Shown piece after piece: positions 52,455-60,206 of a stretch of DNA of 64,000 bases. The position numbers were made by a program, and so were the translations under genes. The notes beneath the pieces are model-generated. The model was not told the DNA's origin. It saw nothing but the letters and a program-made list of their open reading frames with translations, and searched no databases. Within the stretch, counting starts at the first letter, position 1; every line of letters starts with the position of its first letter. The DNA comes from CAVXUB01 sp963764805. Its GTDB lineage: Bacteria; Actinomycetota; Acidimicrobiia; Acidimicrobiales; Bog-793. The DNA is taken from positions 1-64,000 of the forward strand of contig CAVXUB010000003.1 of assembly GCA_963764805.1 (NCBI GenBank), in the 5' to 3' direction.

Positions 52455-54545
52455 TCAGGCGAGGGCCGCCGGGAGCGGCTGCGAGTGCACGATCGAGAGA
52501 TGCTGGATCGGTCGGGTGAGGGCGACGTAGAGGAGCCGGAGGCCGGCTATCCCCGCACCGTCGGCGGCGATGGCGGCCGGCTCCACTACGACGACGGCGT
52601 CGAACTCGAGCCCCTTGGCGGTCGTGGCGCCGAGCAGCGTGATCGGCTGATGGAGGCCGTCGCGGTCGGCGATCCCGAAGGCCACGCCAGCCGCCTTCAT
52701 GGCACGAGCTGCTTCGGTCACTGAACCGTCGGCGACGATGCAACCGACGAGCCAGCCCTCGGCCGCCACCCGCGCCGCTTGCTCACCTGCGTCGGCGAAG
52801 AGAGCCTCTGGCGTCGAGGAGATGATCACCGGGGCTGACCGTCCGGCGCGCACCGATTCGGTGGCCGGAACCCCGGGCGCGGCATACGGCAGCAAGCGCG
52901 CCGCGAAGTCGAGCACCTGACCGGGAGCCCGGTAGCCGAGTGTCAGATGACGCGGCTCCCAACCCTTCGGCTGGGGAAGGTGGGCCACGATCTCCTCCCA
53001 CGTCGAGTACGACCACGCCGACGACCCCTGCGCCAGATCCCCGAGGACGGTGATCGAGCCGGCAGGGCAGCGGCGGGCGAGCATCGCCAGCTGCATCGGG
53101 CTCATGTCCTGCGCCTCGTCGACCACGACGTGGCCGTAGCTGCGAGGGGGGCCGTGCAGGAGGGACTGAGCGGCGTCGACGAGCGCCAGGTCGGCATAGG
53201 TGAAGCGGGTCTTGCCTGCGGCGGCGGCCCGGCGGGCCCGCGCCAGCAGGGACACCTCCGGCTCGTCGAGGACCCCCTCGGCAGCCGTGGCGAGCCGGCT
53301 CGGGCTCGCCAGCAGCTCGGCGACCAAGGCGGCCGCCGAACCCGAGGGCCACATCCGGTCGAGGGCTGCGCTGAAGACCGGGTCGCCGGCGAGGTGCTTT
53401 CCGAGCTCGACCCGGTCGAGGTTGCTCGGACCGCCGGCTCGAAACGACGCCCTGTGGAGCAGGCTCACCAGGTTCGAACGGAGCGCTGCCCGTCCCGCGA
53501 GGTAGGGGCCGGAGCGGCTGGCCAGGTGATCGGCGAGCCGGTTCACCTCCTCCCTCGGCGCCACGATCCTCGACAAGCCGACGTGCACGACGAGGTCCTC
53601 GTCTAGGTGACGGCGTCGCGCCTGCAGCGCCCGTTCGAGGACCCGCATCATCCGGGGATCGCCCTTCAGGCGGGCAGTCTCCAGCGGCTCGACGTCGCGG
53701 ACCTTGGCTGAAGGGACGAGGTCGGCGAGAGCGGTCTGCACGACCGCTTCCTCCCCGAGCGACGGGAGGACCTGGGCGATGTAGCGGAGGAACGTGCGAT
53801 TCGGGCCGACCACGAGGACGCCGGCGCGGGCGAGTTGCGGATGGTTGTAGAGAAGGTAGGCCGCTCGGTGCAGTCCGATGGCGGTCTTGCCGGTGCCCGG
53901 ACCGCCCTGAACCGCGATCACGCCTTCGAGGGGCGCACGGATCACCTCGTCCTGCTCGGCCTGGATGGTGGCGACGATGTCGAGCATCTCGCCCGATCTC
54001 GACCGCTCGAGCTCGGCGAGCAGGGCGTCACCGCCCCGGATGCGGCTGACTTCCCCGTCTTGCGCCGCCCCCTCAGCTCGAAACTCGTCATCGGCGAACG
54101 AGATCAGCCTCCCTCCTTCCACCATCAGCTGGCGTCGGCGGACGAGGCCGAGGGGGTCCGACGGCCTGGCGCGGTAGAAGGGCATCGCAACGGGCACGCG
54201 CCACTCGATGACCACAGGATCGGAGGCCGGATCCTCGACGTGACGCCGGCCCAGATGCCAGACCTCGCCGTCGGCCCGGTCGATCCTTCCGAACACGAGT
54301 GGGCGGTTGGAGTCGGTCAGCAGCTTGATCCTGCGGGAGAGGGCGAACTCGAGGTCAGGATCGGGCTTGCCTGCGGCACGCAGGTCGGTGAGGAGCCCCT
54401 CGGCCTTGTGCCGCATGGAAGCGAGGCAGGCATAGGCCTTGTCGATCGCAGCCTGTTCGGCCTGCATCTCGTCGGTCGTGGTGACAGCGGGCTTTGCCGG
54501 GGTAACGGGGGTCGCGGCAGTGGTCCGGGCGGCGTCGGTGCTCAT
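52455..54545 (-). CDS. helD: HelD-like UvrD-family helicase
   Basis: A superfamily 1 helicase-like protein of the HelD group, which binds RNA polymerase in Gram-positive bacteria and helps recycle stalled complexes. It starts at ATG 54545 (MSTDAARTT) behind GAGGAGGAG. The N-terminal coiled coil (QAEQAAIDKAYACLASMRHKAEGLLTDL) precedes a P-loop in VQGGPGTGKTAIGLHRAAYLLYN near residue 213. HVVVDEAQDMSPMQLAMLARRC is motif II, LGDLAQGSSAW motif III, LGYRAPGQVLDFAARLL motif IV/V and TTAKGLEFDAVVVVE motif V. At 696 residues it is typical. It is divergent from ispG. Confidence 0.88.
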   Translation of the reverse strand: MSTDAARTTAATPVTPAKPAVTTTDEMQAEQAAIDKAYACLASMRHKAEGLLTDLRAAGKPDPDLEFALSRRIKLLTDSNRPLVFGRIDRADGEVWHLGRRHVEDPASDPVVIEWRVPVAMPFYRARPSDPLGLVRRRQLMVEGGRLISFADDEFRAEGAAQDGEVSRIRGGDALLAELERSRSGEMLDIVATIQAEQDEVIRAPLEGVIAVQGGPGTGKTAIGLHRAAYLLYNHPQLARAGVLVVGPNRTFLRYIAQVLPSLGEEAVVQTALADLVPSAKVRDVEPLETARLKGDPRMMRVLERALQARRRHLDEDLVVHVGLSRIVAPREEVNRLADHLASRSGPYLAGRAALRSNLVSLLHRASFRAGGPSNLDRVELGKHLAGDPVFSAALDRMWPSGSAAALVAELLASPSRLATAAEGVLDEPEVSLLARARRAAAAGKTRFTYADLALVDAAQSLLHGPPRSYGHVVVDEAQDMSPMQLAMLARRCPAGSITVLGDLAQGSSAWSYSTWEEIVAHLPQPKGWEPRHLTLGYRAPGQVLDFAARLLPYAAPGVPATESVRAGRSAPVIISSTPEALFADAGEQAARVAAEGWLVGCIVADGSVTEAARAMKAAGVAFGIADRDGLHQPITLLGATTAKGLEFDAVVVVEPAAIAADGAGIAGLRLLYVALTRPIQHLSIVHSQPLPAALA

Positions 54546-54830
54546 CTCCTCCTCCTCGGGCTCCTCGGGCTCCTCGGGATCCGCCCGCGCCAAGGGCGCG
54601 CCGAAGCGCGTCCGTGAGCCGGGGGGAGCGCGATGCTAGCCGACACCATCCGCGGCAGGTGGCGCCGGCGGCGGCGGGGCGCGGGCCGGTCCGATCGGCC
54701 GCCCAGCGGGTCGCCCCGGCGGGTCGCCCCCGGCGGGTCGCCCCCACCGGCAGGGCTAACCTCGATGACGAGGTGAGGCGGCGGCGGACTGCTGCGAGGC
54801 TGCGGCGGACCACCCTGCGATGCGAGGAGA

Positions 54831-56102
54831 ATGTCGATCATGGACGTACGCACTGTGCCGCTGGGAGAGAGGCGCAAGACCCGCCAGATCAGGATCGGCG
54901 GCGTGCCCGTCGGCGGCGGCGCCCCCGTCAGCGTGCAGTCGATGACGATCACGAAGACCGCTGACGTCGAGGGGACGCTGGCACAGATCTATGCGTTGGC
55001 AGCCGCGGGTGCCGACATCGTCCGCTGCACGTGCAACGAGCAGGCGGCGGCCGAGGGCCTGGCTCGCATCGTTCCCCGGTCTCCGGTGCCGATCGTCGCC
55101 GACGTCCATTTCCACTACGAGATGGCCCTCGCCGCCCTCGAGGCAGGAGTCCACGGTCTACGCCTGAACCCCGGCAACCTCCGCAAGCCCGAGGAGATCA
55201 AGCTGGTGGCGAGCGAGGCCCGAGACCGGAACGTACCGATCCGCATCGGCGTGAACGCCGGGTCCCTGCACCCGGACCTCTACAAGAAGCACGGCGGGGC
55301 CACTCCCGAAGCTCTCGTCGAGTCGGCGCAGATGGAGATCGCCTATTTCGAGGAAGTCGACTTCCACGACGTCAAGATCTCCGTGAAGGCCTCCAACGTC
55401 GCGTTGATGATCGCCGCCTACCGGCTCGCTTCCGAGACCTTCGACCACCCGTTGCACCTCGGGGTGACTGAGGCGGGCCCGCCTCCGGGCGGCCTGATCA
55501 AGGCGACAGCGGGGATCGCCACATTGCTGGCCGAAGGCATCGGTGACACCATCCGCTATTCGCTCACAGCCGACCCCGTGGAGGAGGCGAGGGCCGGGCG
55601 CCAGCTGCTGGAGTCCCTCGGCCTGCGTGAGCGCAAGAGCCTGGACCTGATCGCCTGCCCGTCCTGCGGCCGTGCCGAGATCGACGTGATCGCCGTAGCA
55701 AATGAGGTACAGCGGGTGCTCGGCGAGAAGCAGCTCCCGATCCAGGTGGCTGTCATGGGTTGCGTGGTGAACGGGCCTGGCGAGGCGCGCGAGGCGGATC
55801 TAGGGATCGCCGCGGGGCGCAAGCGGGGGCATCTTTTCATCCGCGGCAAGATCGTTCGGGTCGTGCCCGAGGACGAGATGGTGGAGGCTCTGCTGGCGGA
55901 GGCCGAGAAGCTCGTGGCGGAGGGCGTGGAGGCGCGGCTGGCGGCAGCCGATGCCGGCGCCGAGGCGGAGGCGGAGGCTGACCGCGCTGCCCTGCTCGAG
56001 GCCAAGGGAAGCGATGCCAACAGCTCTGAGGTGAGGGTCGACCTGATCCGCAGGAAGCTGAACCGCGACCAAGAGCCCGCCGAGGGAGGACCATCCGCGT
56101 GA
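54831..56102 (+). CDS. ispG: 4-hydroxy-3-methylbut-2-en-1-yl diphosphate synthase
   Basis: IspG (GcpE) reductively converts methylerythritol cyclodiphosphate to HMBPP using a 4Fe-4S cluster. It has RKTRQIRIGGVPVGGGAPVSVQSMTITKTADVEGTLAQI, PIVADVHFHYEMALAALEAGVHGLRLNPGN, and the cluster ligands CPSCGR (near residue 276) and MGCVVNGPGEA (near 311). The C-terminal 60 residues are an acidic/Ala tail (AADAGAEAEAEADRAALLEAKG) beyond the usual end. ATG 54831 or 54840 could be used. It completes the dxr-ispG pair in this window. Confidence 0.95.
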   Translation: MSIMDVRTVPLGERRKTRQIRIGGVPVGGGAPVSVQSMTITKTADVEGTLAQIYALAAAGADIVRCTCNEQAAAEGLARIVPRSPVPIVADVHFHYEMALAALEAGVHGLRLNPGNLRKPEEIKLVASEARDRNVPIRIGVNAGSLHPDLYKKHGGATPEALVESAQMEIAYFEEVDFHDVKISVKASNVALMIAAYRLASETFDHPLHLGVTEAGPPPGGLIKATAGIATLLAEGIGDTIRYSLTADPVEEARAGRQLLESLGLRERKSLDLIACPSCGRAEIDVIAVANEVQRVLGEKQLPIQVAVMGCVVNGPGEAREADLGIAAGRKRGHLFIRGKIVRVVPEDEMVEALLAEAEKLVAEGVEARLAAADAGAEAEAEADRAALLEAKGSDANSSEVRVDLIRRKLNRDQEPAEGGPSA

Positions 56103-56121
56103 CCGGAGGCTCGAGCAGGCG

Positions 56122-57384
56122 ATGACGGGTCAGCACATCGAGGTCCGCAAGCTGAGCGACGGCGAGGTGGACGGCTTCTCGTCCTGCCTCGACCACGCTT
56201 TCGGCAGGCGCCCGCCGGAGCGCCTGCGCGAGCTCGACAACAAGGCGATCGGCGTCGAGCGCATGATCGGCGCCTTCGTCGGCTCCGAGGTGGTCGGCAC
56301 CGCCGCGTCCTACCAGCTCGAGCTGACGGTGCCCGGACTGATCACGGTGCCAATGGCTGGAGTCAGCGGCGTCTCCGTGCTTCCCACGCACAGGCGGAGA
56401 GGATTCCTCCGCCGGATGATGGATCTCCAGCTCCGCGACATCTACGAGCATGGGGAACCGCTCGCAGGCCTGGGAGCCAGTGAGGGCGGGATCTACGAGC
56501 GCTTCGGATACGGCGTGGCCAGCTATGCCTGCAACTACAGGATCGACAAGCACCGGGCGAGACTGCGCGAAGACATCGCCGACCTTTGTCCCGGCACGGT
56601 CAAGGTCATCACCGCCGGGCAGGCGGAGGAGCTTGCCCCGCCCCTGTTCGAGGCTGCCAGAAGGCTCCGCACCGGTGAGGTCAACTGTCTCGACCTGTGG
56701 TGGGAGGGGATCTTCGGCGAGCCCAACTTCTTCGAGGCCGACCCCAAGAACCGCTTCTTCGTTGCCTACGAGGAGGATGGGCGGGTGGACGGTTACCTCG
56801 ACTACAGCGTTCGTTTTGACTCGGGGGACCGCCGACAGCGCAACATCGAGCTGAACGTGATGGTCACGGTCTCGCTCGCCGCCTATGCGGCCCTGTGGCG
56901 TTACCTCCTCGGCGTCGACTTGATCTCGTACATCGAGGCATCCAACCGTCCGGTCGACGAACTGCTCCGCCATCTTCTCGAGGACCCTCGTCAGCTGCGG
57001 ACGACGGCCCGCTCGGACGAGCTGTGGGTGCGCCTGGTCGACGTGCGGGCTGCGCTGGAGGCGCGGCGCTATCCCAATGCCCCGGGAGAGGTGCTCGTCC
57101 TCGACGTGCGCGACGCCAACTGCTCGTGGAACGACGGCGTCTACACGCTGGCCGTCGCAGGCGACGGGGTTGCATCGGTCACCGGCCCCGTGCCGCGCGG
57201 CGCTGCGGGCACGCCGGACCTGACCGTCGATGTCGCTCGCCTCGGGAGCTTCTACCTCGGGGGCGTGAGGCCCTCCGAACTGGCGAGGGCCCGGCGAATC
57301 CAGGAGCACGTGCCGGGCAAGGCGCTGCGCGCCGATCTTGTCTTCTCGGGCGACGGCGACCCTTACTCGTCGGTCGGCTTCTGA
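56122..57384 (+). CDS. Eis-like GNAT N-acetyltransferase
   Basis: A 420-residue protein of the Eis type: an N-terminal GNAT domain, a second GNAT-like domain and a C-terminal sterol-carrier-like region. The acetyl-CoA site is VSGVSVLPTHRRRGFLRRMMDLQLRDIYEHGEPLAGLGASEGGIYERFGYG, with RRRGFL as the Q/RxxGxG/A variant. The C-terminal part contains LVDVRAALEARRYPNAPGEVLVLDVRDANCSWNDGVYTL. Mycobacterial Eis acetylates aminoglycosides and proteins; this enzyme's target is not shown. It follows ispG by 19 bp and its 3' end overlaps the ECF gene on the other strand by 22 bp. Confidence 0.88.
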   Translation: MTGQHIEVRKLSDGEVDGFSSCLDHAFGRRPPERLRELDNKAIGVERMIGAFVGSEVVGTAASYQLELTVPGLITVPMAGVSGVSVLPTHRRRGFLRRMMDLQLRDIYEHGEPLAGLGASEGGIYERFGYGVASYACNYRIDKHRARLREDIADLCPGTVKVITAGQAEELAPPLFEAARRLRTGEVNCLDLWWEGIFGEPNFFEADPKNRFFVAYEEDGRVDGYLDYSVRFDSGDRRQRNIELNVMVTVSLAAYAALWRYLLGVDLISYIEASNRPVDELLRHLLEDPRQLRTTARSDELWVRLVDVRAALEARRYPNAPGEVLVLDVRDANCSWNDGVYTLAVAGDGVASVTGPVPRGAAGTPDLTVDVARLGSFYLGGVRPSELARARRIQEHVPGKALRADLVFSGDGDPYSSVGF

Positions 57385-58664
57385 GGCTGCTCCGCTCCGG
57401 CGCCCGACAGCCCGCGGAGGCGTCCTCCCAGGAAGGCGCGTTCGACTTCGTTCTCCGTCAGGTAAAGCGCCTCTTCGTATGACAATCGGGCCTCGTCCAG
57501 GCGGCCGAGGCGGCGCAGGAAGTCGGCACGAGCGGCGGCGAGGTAGGGATAGCCGGCGAGCTGAGGCTCCGACCACAGGCTCGCCAGCGCTTCCAGGCCG
57601 GCCTCCGGACCGAAGGCGAGGCCGGTGGCCACAGCGCTGTTGAGAGCGACCACCGGCGACGGCCAGCTCTCGGCGAGCACCTGGTAGAGGCCGACCAGCT
57701 CGGCCCAATCCGTCGCTTCCCAGGAGCGGGAGCCGGAGTGGACGGCGGCGATCGCCGCCATCAGAGCGAAACGACTCCTCGGAGCGCCGCCCAGTGCCTC
57801 CCTCGTGAGCGCGAGTCCTTCCTCGATGGCGCGGCGGTCCCACAGTGTCCGGTCCTGGTCCTCGAGCAGCACGAGCGAGCCGTCGTCTCGCTGGCGCGCC
57901 GCCCGGCGGGCGTCCGTGAGCAGCATGAGGGCCAGCAGGCCGGCTACGTCCGGGTCGTGAGGTAGGAGCGATCGCAGCATGCGGGCGAGGTCGAGCGCCC
58001 GTTCGAGCAGATCGCCCTTCTGCAACTGACCACCTGCAGGCGCCGTGTGACCCGTCGTGAAGACCAGGTAGACCACTTGCAGGACGCCCTGCCGACGCGC
58101 CGCCAGCTCATTGGCGGGAGGTACGCGATAGGGGATCCTCGCCAGAGCGATCTTCTTCTTCGCACGAGTGATCCGAGCCGCCATGGTGGTGTCGCTGACG
58201 AGGAACCCGCGGGCTATCTCGGCCGTGCTCAGCCCGCAGACCAGGCGGAGGGTGAGCGCCACCTGGGCCTCCTCGGCCAGCGCCGGGTGGCAGCAGGTGT
58301 AGACGAGGCGGAGGCGGTCGTCGGCGAGATGCGAGTCCTCCGCTAGGAGGTCGTCGCTATGCGGATCTTCGGAGGGGGGATCTTCTGCGGGGTCGTCCGA
58401 GAGATCGTCGACCACCAGATATGGCAAGCTCCTTCGAAACGCCGCCTCCCGCCTCAACTCGTCCACCGCCCGCCTTCTCGCCACCGTCGTGAGCCAGGCG
58501 CCTGGCCGCCGGGGAATCCCGTTCGCGCCCCAAGCAGTGAGCGCCTTGGCGTAGGCGTGCTGGACGCACTCCTCGGCCAGGTCCAGGTCGGCCGTGACGC
58601 GCACCGTCGCGGCGAGCACGAATGCCCACTCACGACGGTGCGCCTCGGCCACGGCCGCAGCCAC
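57363..58664 (-). CDS. ECF sigma factor of the ECF42 type with C-terminal TPR-like extension
   Basis: A 433-residue extracytoplasmic-function sigma factor. Region 2 is LDLAEECVQHAYAKALTAW ... RRPGAWLTTVARRRAVDEL, region 4 VALTLRLVCGLSTAEIARGFLVSDTTMAARITRAKKKI. About 230 residues of C-terminal extension follow (DUF6596/TPR-like: PVVALNSAVATGLAFG and YPYLAAARADFLRRLGRLDEARLSYEEALYL). ECF42 factors carry this extension and sit beside a DGPF protein, as here. No anti-sigma factor is present, consistent with the group, where the extension itself is thought to control activity. GTG 58664 was chosen. The 3' end overlaps the Eis-like gene. Confidence 0.9.
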   Translation of the reverse strand: MAAAVAEAHRREWAFVLAATVRVTADLDLAEECVQHAYAKALTAWGANGIPRRPGAWLTTVARRRAVDELRREAAFRRSLPYLVVDDLSDDPAEDPPSEDPHSDDLLAEDSHLADDRLRLVYTCCHPALAEEAQVALTLRLVCGLSTAEIARGFLVSDTTMAARITRAKKKIALARIPYRVPPANELAARRQGVLQVVYLVFTTGHTAPAGGQLQKGDLLERALDLARMLRSLLPHDPDVAGLLALMLLTDARRAARQRDDGSLVLLEDQDRTLWDRRAIEEGLALTREALGGAPRSRFALMAAIAAVHSGSRSWEATDWAELVGLYQVLAESWPSPVVALNSAVATGLAFGPEAGLEALASLWSEPQLAGYPYLAAARADFLRRLGRLDEARLSYEEALYLTENEVERAFLGGRLRGLSGAGAEQPQKPTDE

Positions 58665-58688
58665 ATCCTCTGGTGCTGGTATTGGTGC

Positions 58689-58724
58689 TGGTGCCGGCGC
58701 CGGTGCCGGCGCCGGTGCCGGCGC
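58689..58724. repeat. 12-bp GGTGCCGGCGCC tandem repeat upstream of the ECF gene
   Basis: GGTGCCGGCGCC occurs about three times in series, flanked by further GCTGGTGCGGCT and GCTTCGGC stretches up to about 58775. It lies in the 137-bp gap between the DGPF and ECF genes; on the ECF strand one phase would read Ala-Pro. Confidence 0.7.
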
Positions 58725-58801
58725 GGCTGGTGCGGCTGATTCGGCTTCGGCGGCTGGTGCGGCTTCGGCTGAGCCGCCGATCTGCTGCCTGTGGTCCGGG
58801 C

Positions 58802-59149
58802 TCAGTCGAACACCCGGATGGGGCGGACTTCTACGCCGCCAAAGGGAGTGGGGACCTGCTTGGCCATCTCGATGGCGCTGTCGAGGTCGTCCGCCTCGAG
58901 CACGTAGTAGCCGCCCAAGGCCTCCTTCGTCTCGGCGAATGGCCCGTCGGTGACCGTGAACCCGCCGCGGTCGTCAGGACGGATCGAGGTCGCGGTGTTG
59001 GTGCCCTGCAGGGCGTTACCACCCCTGATGGCGCTGCCGTTCTTCTCGGCGAAGTTCATGTGGCCCGTCATCACCTCGCCTTCCAGCTCGGGCCCGGCGG
59101 TCTCCCAAGGGGCCTCCTCGCCGTAAATGAGGACTAGGTACTCAGCCAT
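58802..59149 (-). CDS. YCII/DGPF-domain protein
   Basis: A 115-residue protein that opens MAEYLVLIYGEEAPW and has the DGPF motif in VTDGPFAETKEALGGYYVLEADDLDSAIEMAKQVP. This is the characteristic partner of ECF42 sigma factors; its biochemical role is not established. It reads in the same direction as the downstream sigma gene, and transcription of both by ECF42 itself is usual in the group. ATG 59149 is preceded by GGAGCAAC (reading on the gene's strand). Confidence 0.92.
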   Translation of the reverse strand: MAEYLVLIYGEEAPWETAGPELEGEVMTGHMNFAEKNGSAIRGGNALQGTNTATSIRPDDRGGFTVTDGPFAETKEALGGYYVLEADDLDSAIEMAKQVPTPFGGVEVRPIRVFD

Positions 59150-59409
59150 CTGTTGCTCCTCTCGCTTATCTGGGTTTCCTACCTGTCAGGTGAACGACGA
59201 ACGGCATCGTCCAAATCGACAGATCTCGTCACCCTTTGCAGCGGTGCACCCGCATTCTTGTCTGCTCGTGCTCCTGCGCCGCGCTCGGCGGGGGCTCGGC
59301 GGCCGCCGCCCACCGCCCACCGCCTAAACGCCTACCACCGGCCACCACCTACCGCTCGCCGCCGCCTACCGGCGCCCACCGCCGCCCGCCACCGAAACGC
59401 GCAGTGTCC

Positions 59410-59432
59410 AAATGGTCGTTTAACAACCATTT
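59410..59432. promoter_or_regulatory. Near-perfect 23-bp palindrome
   Basis: AAATGGT-C-GTT-T-AAC-A-ACCATTT pairs 10 of 11 positions on each arm around a central T. Its TGGTCGTTT core recurs at 36104-36112. It is a candidate operator; the regulator is unknown. Confidence 0.45.
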
Positions 59433-59451
59433 GACCTATGCGCGTGCGCGC

Positions 59452-59537
59452 GATCGGGTGCGCGACATGGGCGACGTGCGCGACTGGGACCACTGATCGG
59501 GTGCGCGACATGGGCGACGTGCGCGACTGGGACCAGT
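59452..59537. repeat. Two 43-bp direct repeats
   Basis: Units at 59452-59494 and 59495-59537 match at all but one base (ending CACT versus CAGT), and a third partial start GATCGGGCGCG follows. Each unit carries several GCGAC/GCGCGA pieces. Function unknown. Confidence 0.9.
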
Positions 59538-59567
59538 GATCGGGCGCGGCGCGATCGTGCATGACGG

Positions 59568-60104
59568 TCAATCGTGGAGCCGGTAGGCCCATCCCGGCTG
59601 CCAGTCAAAGTCCCGGCTGGCCAGTTGTTCCAGCGGCAGCCCGTCGATGGCATGGTCAAGGCCCCAGCGTGTCGCCACGTGGCCGATCACGAGCACCCGC
59701 ATCCCGTTCCAGCGAAGCGGCAGGTCGGACAGGAAGCGGTCGACTCGCCTCACGGCCTGCCGCCAGCTCTCACCGTTCGGGTAGGGGCGGTCGAGGAACT
59801 CGTGGCGGGAGGCAAGATGCTCAGCGACCGGGCCACCGTTGCGCGTCCCGTAGTCGCATTCTCGCAGTCGCCAGTCGAGGAGGATGGGAACGTCGGTTCC
59901 CGCGAAGGCAATCGTCGCCGTCTCGACCGCCCGCTGGAGATCGGAGGAGAAGACAACCGAGATGCCGTCGGCCCGTCGCCGCTCCCCGAGCTCGGCTGCC
60001 TGCCGTCGCCCTGTCTCGGAGAGCCGGCTGTGCGACCAGCCGGAGGCGACACCTAGTTCGTTGTCTTGGCTTGTCGAGTGTGTCTCGAAGACGATGTCCA
60101 TCAC
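59568..60104 (-). CDS. Histidine phosphatase fold protein with a variant RHG motif
   Basis: A 178-residue branch-1 histidine phosphatase relative. The expected LVRHG is FETHSTSQDNE: the His is kept but the preceding Arg and following Gly are Thr and Ser. The rest is normal: LSETGRRQAAELGERRR, VVFSSDLQRAVETATIAF, RECDYGTRNGG and VIGHVATRWGLDHAIDG with the second His. ATG 60104 or 60101 may start it. The changed motif could lower or alter activity. It is well separated from the large ATPase gene upstream (102 bp). Substrate unknown. Confidence 0.8.
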   Translation of the reverse strand: MMDIVFETHSTSQDNELGVASGWSHSRLSETGRRQAAELGERRRADGISVVFSSDLQRAVETATIAFAGTDVPILLDWRLRECDYGTRNGGPVAEHLASRHEFLDRPYPNGESWRQAVRRVDRFLSDLPLRWNGMRVLVIGHVATRWGLDHAIDGLPLEQLASRDFDWQPGWAYRLHD

Positions 60105-60206
60105 CTGGAAGAGCTTCGCGCTCTCCTGATCGCCGCCCCGCCCAGCGGCCCGCCGCCTGCCAGCCCCCCAGCCGGCTTGCCGATGATCGCCAGGTCCGGG
60201 CGATCG

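Larger units (their letters stand above)
59150..59567. other. 418-bp gene-free region upstream of the DGPF gene
   Basis: Between the DGPF start and the phosphatase-like stop there is no convincing gene. It holds a run of CCACC/CCGCC-rich low-complexity DNA (about 59290-59400), one palindrome (59410-59432), and a pair of 43-bp direct repeats (59452-59537). It presumably contains the promoter for the DGPF-ECF42 operon near its left end. Confidence 0.7.

Noticed and set aside
55837..57843. A 668-codon minus-strand frame opposite ispG and the Eis-like gene
   Set aside because: Antisense shadow; the genes on the other strand carry full motifs.
59290..59400. CCACCGCC-rich DNA as a possible CRISPR or ordered repeat array
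   Set aside because: The units vary in length and sequence and there are no spacers; it is simple low-complexity DNA.
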